From DASRHY01 sp035650275 (GTDB lineage: Bacteria > Actinomycetota > Actinomycetes > Propionibacteriales > Kribbellaceae), in NCBI GenBank assembly GCA_035650275.1, contig DASRHY010000223.1, positions 18,087-82,086 of the forward strand: a stretch of DNA of 64,000 bases, written 5' to 3'. Shown here in pieces: positions 42,135 through 50,383 of this stretch (position 1 is its first letter; each line of letters starts with the position of its first letter). A program made the translations under genes and the position numbers. Under the pieces are notes generated by a model. The model was not told the origin of the DNA, did no database searches, and saw only the letters and a program-made list of their open reading frames with translations.

Positions 42135-43787
42135 ATGAGCAACTACGACGACCGGGTGTGGCTCGACCGGTACGCCGCTGGGCAGCCCGCCGACCTGGTC
42201 CCCGAGTTCACTGACGCGCTGGCGATGTTCCGCGCCTCGGCGCAGCGGCATCCCGACGCGGTCGCCGTGCGGTACTTCGATGGCGAGCTGACGCTGCGTG
42301 ACGTGGACGAGCAGTCCGACGCGGTCGCCGTCGCCCTGCAGGCCGAAGGTTTCCAGCCTGGGGACCGGCTGGCGCTCTACCTGCAGAACGTGCCGCAGTT
42401 CCAGGTCGCGATGGTGGCAGCCTGGAAGGCGGGCGGCATCGTGGTGCCGGTCAACCCGATGAGCAAGCAGCGCGAGCTGTCGTACCTGCTGACCGACTCG
42501 GGCGCCACCGTCCTGCTGTGTCTGGAGGGCCTGTACGACGCCGTCGCCCGGGACGTCGTCGGCGCCACCGGCGTACGGCTGGTCATCACGACCAGCGAGC
42601 TCGACTACCAGGGCCGCCGGGACGAGCGGCTGTTCAGGGGCATCGAGCGAGCCCGGTACGACGGCACGCTGGACCTGGCCGAGCTGATCGACGAGCACAC
42701 CGGCGGCACGCCGGCCGCGGTCACCTACGACGCTGACGACGTGGCGTTCCTGACCTACACCTCGGGGACGACCGGCACGCCGAAGGGCGCGATGAACACG
42801 CACGGCAACGTGACGTTCAACGCCCAGGTCTATCGCGACTGGTGCCGGCTGACGCCCGACGATGTCGTGCTCGGGGTGGCGCCGCTGTTCCACATCACCG
42901 GCCTGATCGCGCATCTCGCGGTCTCGTTCCTGCTACCGGCGCCACTGGTGTTGGCGTACAGGTTCGAGCCGGGCGTGCTGCTGGACGCGATCCGGGAGCA
43001 CCGGCCTACGTTCACCGTCGGCGCGATCACGGTGTTCATCGCATTGGCCAACACACCGGGTGTGACTCGCGAGGACCTCGCCTCGCTGCGCGCCGTGTAC
43101 TCAGGCGGGGCGCCGATCTCACCGGTGACGGCGCAGCGGTTCTCCGACGCCTTCGGCATCTACATCCACAACATCTACGGCCTCACCGAGACCACCTCGC
43201 CGTCGCACGGCGTACCGCTCGGCGTGGAGGCGCCGGTGGACCCGGCGAGCGGCGCGCTGTCGGTCGGCGTACCGGTGCCGAGCACGATGGTGCGGATCCA
43301 GGACGACGACGGCAATGACCTGCCGCCCGGCGAGATCGGGGAGATCGTCACCTCCGGACCGCAGGTGGTGCCCGGGTACTGGAACAAGCCGGAGGAGACC
43401 GAGCACGCGCTGCCCGGCCGGGTGCTGCGCACCGGAGACGTCGGCTTCATGGACGAGCAGGGCTGGTTCTACATCGTCGACCGCAAGAAGGACCTGATCA
43501 ACGCGGCCGGCTACAAGGTCTGGCCGCGCGAGGTCGAGGACGTGCTCTACGAGCACGCCGCGGTGCGCGAGGCGGCGGTGGTCGGCGTACCGGACGAGTA
43601 CCGCGGCGAGACGGTGAAGGCGTTCGTCAGCCTGAAGCCGGACGCGGTCGTGACGGCCGACGAGCTGGTCGCGCACTGCCGGGACCGGCTCGCGGCGTAC
43701 AAGTACCCGCGCAGCGTGGAGATCGTCGACGAGCTGCCGAAGACGGTGACCGGCAAGATCCTGCGGCGCGAGCTGCGGGCACCATGA
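42135..43787 (+). CDS. Acyl-CoA synthetase (long-chain fatty acid-CoA ligase type)
   Basis: 550 aa adenylate-forming enzyme that activates a carboxylic acid to its CoA thioester. Core motifs: P-loop TYTSGTTGTPKGAM (about 210), YGLTETTSPSHG (about 350), and C-terminal hinge/lysine motifs TGDVGFMDEQGWFYIVDRKKDLI and PKTVTGKILRREL. ATG 42135 follows GTG 42132 directly. The stop overlaps the next ATG (ATGA), starting an operon with a phosphotransferase and an acyl-CoA dehydrogenase: a typical set for breakdown of an unusual acyl chain. Confidence 0.9.
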   Translation: MSNYDDRVWLDRYAAGQPADLVPEFTDALAMFRASAQRHPDAVAVRYFDGELTLRDVDEQSDAVAVALQAEGFQPGDRLALYLQNVPQFQVAMVAAWKAGGIVVPVNPMSKQRELSYLLTDSGATVLLCLEGLYDAVARDVVGATGVRLVITTSELDYQGRRDERLFRGIERARYDGTLDLAELIDEHTGGTPAAVTYDADDVAFLTYTSGTTGTPKGAMNTHGNVTFNAQVYRDWCRLTPDDVVLGVAPLFHITGLIAHLAVSFLLPAPLVLAYRFEPGVLLDAIREHRPTFTVGAITVFIALANTPGVTREDLASLRAVYSGGAPISPVTAQRFSDAFGIYIHNIYGLTETTSPSHGVPLGVEAPVDPASGALSVGVPVPSTMVRIQDDDGNDLPPGEIGEIVTSGPQVVPGYWNKPEETEHALPGRVLRTGDVGFMDEQGWFYIVDRKKDLINAAGYKVWPREVEDVLYEHAAVREAAVVGVPDEYRGETVKAFVSLKPDAVVTADELVAHCRDRLAAYKYPRSVEIVDELPKTVTGKILRRELRAP

Positions 43788-44830
43788 GGGGTGTGGATCC
43801 CACACCCGGGCTCGATCCCGTCACGCTGGCCGGCTACCTGCGTCGCGAGCTGCCTCAGGTCGAAGGAGAGCTGTCCGCGGAGCTGATCCCGGGCGGCCGG
43901 TCCAACCTCACCTACCTCGTCGGCGACGGGGTCCGGCAGTGGGTGCTCCGCCGGCCGCCGCTCGGGCACGTGCTGGAGTCCGCGCACGACATGGGCCGGG
44001 AGTACCGGGTGCTGTCCGCGCTCGCGGACACGCCGGTCCCGGTGCCGCGGACGTACCTGCACTGCACCGACCCGTCGGTGATCGGCGCGCCGTTCTACCT
44101 GATGGAGTTCGCGCCGGGCACCGTCTTCCGCACCCGCGACCAGCTGGACCGGGTTCCGCCGTCGACCGCGGAGAAGCTGGCCGACGCGCTGGTGGCGACG
44201 CTGGCGGACCTGCACCGGGTGGATCCCGCGGCGGTCGGGCTGGCCGGCCTCGGCCGTCCGGACGGCTACTTGGAACGGCAGGTCCGCCGCTGGGGCAAAC
44301 AGCTGGCCGCGTCCGAGTCCCGGGTAGTACCCGGGCTGGCCGAGCTGGGCGCCGAGCTGGCGAGCAGCGTGCCCCGGTCACCACGACCGACCCTGGTGCA
44401 CGGCGACTACCGGCTCGACAACGTCGTCGTCGACGAGAGCACCGGGACGCCGCGGGTGCGGGCCGTGCTCGACTGGGAGATGGCGACCATCGGCGACCCG
44501 CTCACCGACGTGGCCTCGATGCTGGTGTGGTGGGACGGCATCGCCGGCCTGGACAGCCCGGTCGCCGCGGTACCGGGGGAGGTCCCCGGCTTCCCGCCGG
44601 GTCGCCGGCTGCTCGACCGGTACACCGTCCGCACGGACGTTGCCCTCGGCAACCTCTCCTGGTACTTCGGATTCGCCTACTACAAGCTGGCCGCGATCTT
44701 CGAGAGCATCCACTACCGCAGCGTCCAGGGCTTCACGGTCGGTGCCGGCTTCGACCGGATCGGCGCCATGGTCGAACCAGTGGTTGCGCGAGGCCACGCG
44801 GCACTCGCCGGCCCCACGATCGGATCCTGA
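43784..44830 (+). CDS. Phosphotransferase-family (ACAD10/11-like APH) protein
   Basis: 348 aa protein of the aminoglycoside-phosphotransferase/choline-kinase fold. LIPGGRSNLTYLV (glycine-rich loop), LVHGDYRLDNVVVD (Brenner motif, catalytic Asp), and VLDWEMATIGDPLTDVA (metal site) are intact. In mammals the same domain is fused to acyl-CoA dehydrogenases (ACAD10/11), which phosphorylate 4-hydroxyacyl-CoAs before eliminating phosphate; here the dehydrogenase is the next gene, 12 bases downstream. A role in 4-hydroxy fatty acid catabolism is therefore likely. Confidence 0.88.
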   Translation: MRGVDPTPGLDPVTLAGYLRRELPQVEGELSAELIPGGRSNLTYLVGDGVRQWVLRRPPLGHVLESAHDMGREYRVLSALADTPVPVPRTYLHCTDPSVIGAPFYLMEFAPGTVFRTRDQLDRVPPSTAEKLADALVATLADLHRVDPAAVGLAGLGRPDGYLERQVRRWGKQLAASESRVVPGLAELGAELASSVPRSPRPTLVHGDYRLDNVVVDESTGTPRVRAVLDWEMATIGDPLTDVASMLVWWDGIAGLDSPVAAVPGEVPGFPPGRRLLDRYTVRTDVALGNLSWYFGFAYYKLAAIFESIHYRSVQGFTVGAGFDRIGAMVEPVVARGHAALAGPTIGS

Positions 44831-44841
44831 AGGGAGCCCAG

Positions 44842-46089
44842 ATGTCCACCAGCCAGCTGCCCGCCCCGAGCGTGCGTGCGCAGGAGCTCCGCGCGGCGAT
44901 GGTGACGTTCCTGCGCGAGCGGGTGCTGCCCGCCGAACCGGAGTACGACGAGTGGCGCGCGAAGGCCGGGCCGGACGACCACACCGGTCCGCCGGTCATC
45001 GAGGAGCTGAAGCAGCACGCGCGGTCGGTGGGTCTGTGGAACCTGTTCCTGCCCGCCGAGTCGGGCCTGACCCAGCTCGAGTACGCGCCGATCGCGGAGC
45101 TGTCCGGCTGGAGCCACGACATCGCGCCCGAGGCGATCAACTGCCAGGCGCCGGACACCGGGAACATGGAGCTGCTGCACCTACTCGGCACGCCCGACCA
45201 GCAACGCCGCTGGCTGGCGCCGTTGCTGGCGGGCGAGATCCGTTCCGCGTTCGCGATGACCGAGCCGGACGTCGCCAGCAGCGACGCGACGAACATCGCC
45301 ACCCGGATCGAGCGGGACGGCGACGAGTACGTGGTCAGCGGTCACAAGTGGTGGACGAGTGGCGCCGCGGACCCGCGCTGCGCGGTGCTGATCGTGATGG
45401 GCGTGACCGACCCGGAGGGCCCCGCGCACCGGCAGCACACGATGGTGATCGTGCCGATCGACACGCCGGGTGTCACGGTGGTGCGCGACCTGCCGATCTT
45501 CGGCCGGCACGACCAGCACGGCCACGCGGAGGTACGGCTCGACGGGGTCCGGGTGCCGGCCGGCAACGTGCTCGGCGAGGAGGGTGGCGGGTTCGCCGCC
45601 GCGCAGGCCCGGCTCGGTCCGGGCCGGATCCACCACTGCCTGCGGGCGCTGGGAGCCGCCGAGCGCGCGCTCGCCCTGATGGTGGAGCGCGCGAAGAGCC
45701 GGGTGGCGTTCGGGCAGCCGCTCGCGGACCAGGGCGTGGTGCAGCAGCAGATCGCGGAGTCCCGGCTCGCGATCGACCAGGTCCGGCTGCTGTGCCACCA
45801 GGCCTGTCAGGTCATCGACACCGAGGGCAACAAGGCCGCCAGGCACCTGGTGGCGATGGCGAAGGTGGCCGCGCCACGAGCCGCGACAGCGGTGATCGAT
45901 CGGGCCATCCAGGTCCACGGCGGTGCAGGTGTCACGGACGTGACGCCGCTGGCCGCGATGTACGGCTGGCACCGCGCGATGCGGTTGTTCGACGGCCCCG
46001 ACGAGGTACACCTGCGGTCGCTGGCGAAGGCCGAGCTCAACCGCACGCCGGAGCTTCCACCCGCCGCCCGCGGACGCCCCGCGGGCTAG
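44842..46089 (+). CDS. Acyl-CoA dehydrogenase (ACAD10/11-like)
   Basis: 415 aa. Longer N-terminus than ordinary acyl-CoA dehydrogenases and the ACAD10/11-group features SAFAMTEPDVASSDATNI and GRIHHCLRALGAAERAL; C-terminal VHGGAGVTDVTPLA. AAGGGA lies before the ATG. Third gene of an operon with ligase and phosphotransferase, as in the mammalian ACAD11 arrangement split into separate proteins. Likely acts on 4-phosphoacyl- or related acyl-CoAs. Confidence 0.88.
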   Translation: MSTSQLPAPSVRAQELRAAMVTFLRERVLPAEPEYDEWRAKAGPDDHTGPPVIEELKQHARSVGLWNLFLPAESGLTQLEYAPIAELSGWSHDIAPEAINCQAPDTGNMELLHLLGTPDQQRRWLAPLLAGEIRSAFAMTEPDVASSDATNIATRIERDGDEYVVSGHKWWTSGAADPRCAVLIVMGVTDPEGPAHRQHTMVIVPIDTPGVTVVRDLPIFGRHDQHGHAEVRLDGVRVPAGNVLGEEGGGFAAAQARLGPGRIHHCLRALGAAERALALMVERAKSRVAFGQPLADQGVVQQQIAESRLAIDQVRLLCHQACQVIDTEGNKAARHLVAMAKVAAPRAATAVIDRAIQVHGGAGVTDVTPLAAMYGWHRAMRLFDGPDEVHLRSLAKAELNRTPELPPAARGRPAG

Positions 46090-46126
46090 GCGCGGGAGCC
46101 GCCGAACCGGGGTCGGGTGCGGCAGA

Positions 46127-46891
46127 ATGGCGCGCGTGCCTCGCACCGTTGCCGTGACGAACCAGAAGGGTGGGGTGGCCAAGACGACCACCGTCGCCTC
46201 GGTCGGGGCCGCGCTCGCCGACCTCGGCCAGCGGGTGCTGCTGGTCGACCTCGACCCGCAGGCGTGTTTGACGTTCTCGCTCGGCTTCGACCCCGAGGAT
46301 CTGGACACCTCGGTGCACCAGGTGATCCTCGGCGACGCCAAGCCCGCGGATGTGCTCGTCACCTGCGAGGAGGGCCCGGACCTGGTGCCGGCGACGATCG
46401 AGCTGGCCACGGCCGAGTCGGTGCTGCTGATGCGGACCGGCCGCGAGCATGCCCTGCGGACCGCGCTGGAGCCGGTCCAGGCGTCGTACGACTGGATCCT
46501 GCTGGACTGCCCGCCGACCCTCGGGCTGCTCACCGTGAGCGCACTGTCCGCGGCGACGGACGTACTGATCCCGCTGCAGTGCGAGACCCTGTCGCACCGC
46601 GGGGTCGGCCAGCTGCTGGACACCATCCACGACGTCAAGCAGCTCACCAACCGGGGCCTGAACGTGCTCGGCGTGCTGCCCACCCTGTACGACGGCCGCA
46701 CCAACCACGCCCGGGCGGTGCTGGATGCGATCGTCGAGTCGTACGACGTGCCGGTGCTGTTGCCGCCGATCCCGAAGTCGATCCGGTTCGCCGAGGCGCC
46801 GGCGGTCGGCCGCTCGATCCTGAGCACCGCCCGCCGGTCCCGCGGCGCCGACGCCTACCGCGAGTTCGCCGCCACCCTGCTGCGTTCGTAG
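46127..46891 (+). CDS. ParA-family ATPase
   Basis: 254 aa. Deviant Walker A TNQKGGVAKTTT (Lys in KGG), LLVDLDPQACLTFSLG, and DWILLDCPPTLGLLTVSAL. Usual ParA-class proteins have KGGVGKTT; here Gly to Ala in VAK is seen in many actinobacterial ParA homologues. No parB or parS-like repeats (TGTTTCACGTGAAACA type) are nearby, so it is not an obvious replicon-partition pair. A stem-loop of the window's palindrome family follows the stop. Confidence 0.88.
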   Translation: MARVPRTVAVTNQKGGVAKTTTVASVGAALADLGQRVLLVDLDPQACLTFSLGFDPEDLDTSVHQVILGDAKPADVLVTCEEGPDLVPATIELATAESVLLMRTGREHALRTALEPVQASYDWILLDCPPTLGLLTVSALSAATDVLIPLQCETLSHRGVGQLLDTIHDVKQLTNRGLNVLGVLPTLYDGRTNHARAVLDAIVESYDVPVLLPPIPKSIRFAEAPAVGRSILSTARRSRGADAYREFAATLLRS

Positions 46892-46900
46892 GTCTTGACC

Positions 46901-46952
46901 GTGTTCACGAATCGCCAAGGACACGGCCGGTTTCCTGGCGATTGGTGAACAC
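46901..46952. repeat. CGAATCGCC palindrome, copy 4
   Basis: Arms 46901-46921 and 46931-46952 pair with few mismatches; loop near CACGGCCGG. Same loop subtype as the copy at 20222. Lies between the convergent ParA and DUF4349 genes, 9 bases from each stop. Confidence 0.82.
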
Positions 46953-46961
46953 GCTGGTCGG

Positions 46962-47861
46962 TCAGTCGGGCTGGACGGGGGCGGGTTGCGGGGTACGGCG
47001 GAAGCGCCGCACGAGCAGCGTCACCGGGACCGTGACCAGCGCGATCGCGACTAGGAACGGCAGCAGCGCTCCGACTGCGGTCAGCAGCACCGAGGTGGTG
47101 GTGGTGAACGCGTTCCAGCCGTCCGACAGGCCGTGCAGGAATCCGCGCTCCGGGTCCTCGGGCGCCGGCGCCTCGCCCGGGCGCACCAGGGTGACGGTCA
47201 GCGTGGCGAGCTCGGTCTGGCTGGCCAGCGACTTCTGCTTCGCCAGCAGCGCCTCGAGCTCGCCCTCCCGGCGGGTCAGCTCGGTCTCGACGCTGACCAC
47301 CTCGCCGATCGTGTTCGCCCGCGCGAGCAGCGCCCGCATCCGGGCCAGGCCGGCGCGCTGGGTGGCGACCCGGCTGTTCACGTCGACGACCTGCTCGGTC
47401 ACGTCGGCCGACTCCTGCCGGATCTCCTTGACCGGGCCGAGCTGGGACAGCGCCCGCATGGTCGCGTCGTACGACGCTGTCGGCACCCGCACCACCAGGT
47501 GCGCGCGGTTCACCTGGCCGTCGGGATCGGTACCGGTCTCCTCGGAGGCGACCTGGCCGCGGGCACCGGTGGCGATCTCGGTGACCCGCTGCCGGACCTG
47601 CAGGACGTCGCCGGCCTCGACGGTGAGGAAGCCGGTCCGGATGATCGCGCGCTCCAGGGTGGGCTGCTGCGCCCCGCCGCCGGCCTTGCCCTCGCCGCTG
47701 CCGGACTTGGCGTCCGGAGCCGCCCTGCCGTCGGTCGCATCTCCCGCCGCGGGCGCTGGTGCGCCGGACGACTCGGCGCCGTCACTGCCGACGCACCCCG
47801 ACATGACGATGGCCGCGGTCAGCAACGCTGCTGCCGCGGCCGCGATACGGGTCCTGCTCAT
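46962..47861 (-). CDS. DUF4349 lipoprotein
   Basis: 299 aa. Lipobox VMSGC at about residue 23, an Ala/Gly/Pro-rich linker, then a DUF4349 domain (about 65-250: RTGFLTVEAGDVLQVRQRV, VVRVPTASYDATMRAL, VVDVNSRVATQRAGLARMRALL, coiled-coil ELTRREGELEALLAKQKSLASQTE) and one C-terminal membrane helix (about 262-288) with a basic tail. Predicted tethered at both ends of the domain to the membrane. Function unknown; DUF4349 proteins are common in actinobacteria. Start ATG 47861 with GGTGGAG upstream. Confidence 0.87.
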   Translation of the reverse strand: MSRTRIAAAAAALLTAAIVMSGCVGSDGAESSGAPAPAAGDATDGRAAPDAKSGSGEGKAGGGAQQPTLERAIIRTGFLTVEAGDVLQVRQRVTEIATGARGQVASEETGTDPDGQVNRAHLVVRVPTASYDATMRALSQLGPVKEIRQESADVTEQVVDVNSRVATQRAGLARMRALLARANTIGEVVSVETELTRREGELEALLAKQKSLASQTELATLTVTLVRPGEAPAPEDPERGFLHGLSDGWNAFTTTTSVLLTAVGALLPFLVAIALVTVPVTLLVRRFRRTPQPAPVQPD

Positions 47862-48001
47862 CGCTCCACCTCCGGTTCGATGTCCTGGACCAAGGACGGG
47901 AGGTGGTCGGGATCCGTTGCGGATTCCACTATCACGGTTGGGCGACGAATCGGTAAGGAATGTCGCAGATGACCGCTTTACGGACGCCCAGACGTTTCGC
48001 G

Positions 48002-48041
48002 TTGGCGGGTCACGACACCGAGGGTAGTGTGTCGGCGACAC
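48002..48041 (+). promoter_or_regulatory. Promoter with overlapping palindrome for the globin operon
   Basis: TTGGCG (48002-48007), 17-base spacer, TAGTGT (48025-48030), overlapped by the palindrome GTGTCG-G-CGACAC (48029-48041). The truncated-haemoglobin gene starts at 48084. The palindrome sits at the start point, as a repressor site would. Confidence 0.55.
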
Positions 48042-48083
48042 GGGGGCTGTCCGTGAGGGAACAACAGCGAACGAGAGGTCTTG

Positions 48084-48485
48084 ATGGGCGACAGCCACGA
48101 TGTCCAGCCGCAGGGTGGGGTCAGCGACTACGAGCGGGTCGGCGGAGGACCTGCAGTCACAGCGGTCGTGGACCGCTTCTACAGCACGGTGCTCGCGGAT
48201 CCGCAGCTCGCGGGCTACTTCGAGGACGTGAACCTGGCCCGCTTGAAGCGCCACCAGGTGCTCCTGGTCTCCCAGGTGCTCGGCGGACCGGCCCAGTACG
48301 ACGGGCGGGATCTGGCCACGGCGCACGCCTCGCTGGACGTGACCAGGGACGACTTCGGCCGGGTCGTGGAGCACCTGGTCACCGCGCTGCAGGAGGCAGC
48401 GGTACCACCGGACATCATCGACCGTGTCGGGCAGACGCTTGCGGGCACCGAACCCGACATCGTCAGCAGCGACGCGTCCGCCTGA
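48084..48485 (+). CDS. Truncated haemoglobin (group I)
   Basis: 133 aa. Matches group I truncated globins: VGGGPAVTAVVDRFYSTVLADPQLAGYFEDV, then LKRHQVLLVSQVLGGPAQYDGRDLATAHASL, which holds the proximal His region, and a helical end. Likely binds O2 or NO. ATG 48084 after GAGAGG. A flavohaemoglobin-type gene starts three bases after the stop, so both globins are made together; nitric oxide detoxification is the likely task of the pair. Confidence 0.9.
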   Translation: MGDSHDVQPQGGVSDYERVGGGPAVTAVVDRFYSTVLADPQLAGYFEDVNLARLKRHQVLLVSQVLGGPAQYDGRDLATAHASLDVTRDDFGRVVEHLVTALQEAAVPPDIIDRVGQTLAGTEPDIVSSDASA

Positions 48486-48488
48486 GCT

Positions 48489-49655
48489 GTGGACGCCGCT
48501 GCACTCAAGGAAAGCTGGGCTCTCGTCGCGAAGTCGGGTGACGAGGTACCGCTGTACTTCTACTCGCACCTGTTCCTGTCGCATCCGGAGCTGCGGGACC
48601 TGTTCCCGATCTCGATGGCGGCGCAGCGCGACAAGCTGGTGAGGGCACTCGGCCACATCGTCAGCAACGTGGACGAGATCGAGTCGGCCGTACCGTTCAT
48701 CCAGCAGCTCGGCCGGGACCACCGCAGGTTCTCGGTGATCGCCGAGAACTACGGCGCGGTCGGGGTGTCGCTGCTCGCCACCCTGCAGCACTTCCTCGGC
48801 CCGGGCTGGACGCAGAGCCTGGCCGCGGACTGGGCGGCGGCGTACGGGCTGGTCGCGAAGGTGATGGTGCAGGCCGCCGAGGAGGCCGCGGACACCCCAC
48901 CGTGGTGGGAGGCCGAGGTGATCTCGGTCGATCGGCGGACTATGGACATCACCGTGCTCGAGCTGCGCACAGAGCTGCCGTTCGCGTTCGAGCCCGGGCA
49001 GTCGGTGGCGGTCGAGATGCCGCAGCGGCCGCGGCTGTGGCGGTATTTCAGCCCGGCCAACGCGCCGCGCGGGGACCACACGCTGCAGCTGCAGATCCAG
49101 CTCGTCGACGGAGGCCAGGTCAGTACCGCGGTGGCCCGCCTGCTGCGCGTCGGCGACACGCTCAAGCTCGGCGCACCTGTGGGGAACCGGCTGACCCGCC
49201 AGGCCGGCGACCAGAGCCCGCTGCTGATGGTGGCCGGCGGTACCGGACTGGCACCGCTGCGCGCCGTACTGGAGCAGATCGACCGGGAGTGGGAAACCGA
49301 CGGCCGGGCCCCGGACGTGCATCTCTTCCACGGTGCCCGGGTGCCCTGGAACCTGTACGAGCGCGATCTGCTGACCCGGCTCACGCAGCGGCCCTGGTTC
49401 GGGTACACCGAGGTCGTATCGGACGACCCGTCGTACCCGGGTACGCGAGGCCGTGTCGGTACGGCGGCCGCCGACAGCCAGGCATGGCGGGACCGGTCGG
49501 TCCTGGTCTGCGGGTCACCCGCGATGGTCCGCCACAGCCTCGATGCATTGACCGCCGCCGGTGCGCCCGACGACACGATCCGCCGCGAGGACTTCGGCTA
49601 TGACAGCCCACCCCAGCCGTTGCCCGCGTTGTCTGGTTCAGGGAGGGACCAGTGA
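48489..49655 (+). CDS. Flavohaemoglobin-like protein (globin + FAD/NAD reductase)
   Basis: 388 aa. Globin domain about 1-135 (ALKESWALVAKSGDEVPLYFYSHLFLSHPELRDLFP), FAD domain about 140-240 (RLWRYFSPANAP gives the RxYS flavin motif), NAD domain about 250-375 (LMVAGGTGLAPLRAVLEQ and VLVCGSPAMVRHSLDAL). This is the layout of NO dioxygenases. GTG start three bases after the truncated-globin stop with no ribosome site of its own, implying coupling. The stop overlaps the GTG of the DivIVA-like gene (GTGA). Confidence 0.9.
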   Translation: MDAAALKESWALVAKSGDEVPLYFYSHLFLSHPELRDLFPISMAAQRDKLVRALGHIVSNVDEIESAVPFIQQLGRDHRRFSVIAENYGAVGVSLLATLQHFLGPGWTQSLAADWAAAYGLVAKVMVQAAEEAADTPPWWEAEVISVDRRTMDITVLELRTELPFAFEPGQSVAVEMPQRPRLWRYFSPANAPRGDHTLQLQIQLVDGGQVSTAVARLLRVGDTLKLGAPVGNRLTRQAGDQSPLLMVAGGTGLAPLRAVLEQIDREWETDGRAPDVHLFHGARVPWNLYERDLLTRLTQRPWFGYTEVVSDDPSYPGTRGRVGTAAADSQAWRDRSVLVCGSPAMVRHSLDALTAAGAPDDTIRREDFGYDSPPQPLPALSGSGRDQ

Positions 49656-50371
49656 CTATGTCAGCTGACCGACCATCCACCGACCGACCATCCACCGACC
49701 GACCATCCACCCACCGGCTGTCTCCACGGGCGGTCCGTATCGCCGACTTCAGCCACCGCAGGAGAGGCCTCGACCAGGACGAGGTCCGCCGCTTCCTCGA
49801 CACCGTCGCCGACCAGCTCGAGTCCGCGGACGCGGAACGGGCTCGGCTACGGGCCGAGAACGACGACCTGCGGCGGCGTCTCGACACCACCGCCGACGCC
49901 GAGGCCGCGGTCAACCCGCGAGCGATCGCGCTGTTCAGCCAGGCGCAGCAGGTCGCGGACAACCTCGTGGCCGAGGCCGTCGAGCATGCCCGCGAGCTGA
50001 TGAAGGACACCCGCAAGCAGCAGCGTGAGCTCCTCGAGAAGGCCCGCCATACCGGCGTCGCACCCGCTCGGCGCCCGGGAGCCGAGGTGTCTGCCGCGGT
50101 GCCGGAGGTCGAGTACGTCCGCACCTTCGCGAAGGTGGCCCAGGTGCAGCTCCGCTCGGTGCTCGAGGCACTCACCGAGCAGGTGGACCGGCTCAGCGAC
50201 GTCTCCCGCCCGGGTCAGCCGGGTGCGCAGGTTTCGAGCGACATGCTCAGGGCCGCGTCCGGGGCGCTCCTCGAACCGGTCAGCGGTCCGGTGCACTGGC
50301 GGTTCGACCGGGCGGCCGAACCGCCCGCGTCGTCCGAGGACGCCCGCACGATCGAGCGGCGATCGTCGTAG
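49652..50371 (+). CDS. DivIVA-domain coiled-coil protein
   Basis: 239 aa. Begins with three copies of DRPST (encoded by three exact 15-bp repeats), then a DivIVA N-domain (about 24-70: SPRAVRIADFSHRRRGLDQDEVRRFLDTVADQL) and a coiled coil (ESADAERARLRAENDDLRRRL), a linker, a helical part with EALTEQVDRLSD, and a disordered end. DivIVA proteins mark curved membrane and organise polar growth; small extra paralogues like this are common. GTG start overlaps the flavohaemoglobin stop, an unexpected partner for a cell-shape protein. Confidence 0.85.
   Translation: MTMSADRPSTDRPSTDRPSTHRLSPRAVRIADFSHRRRGLDQDEVRRFLDTVADQLESADAERARLRAENDDLRRRLDTTADAEAAVNPRAIALFSQAQQVADNLVAEAVEHARELMKDTRKQQRELLEKARHTGVAPARRPGAEVSAAVPEVEYVRTFAKVAQVQLRSVLEALTEQVDRLSDVSRPGQPGAQVSSDMLRAASGALLEPVSGPVHWRFDRAAEPPASSEDARTIERRSS
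49668..49712 (+). repeat. Three exact 15-bp tandem repeats
   Basis: The unit GACCGACCATCCACC occurs at 49668-49682, 49683-49697 and 49698-49712, and codes for the DRPST repeats at the start of the DivIVA-like protein. Identical copies suggest recent expansion. Confidence 0.85.
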
Positions 50372-50383
50372 ATGTCCTGAGGC

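Noticed and set aside
46127..46891. Plasmid or chromosome partition module
   Set aside because: ParA is alone; no parB gene and no parS-like site is visible around it.
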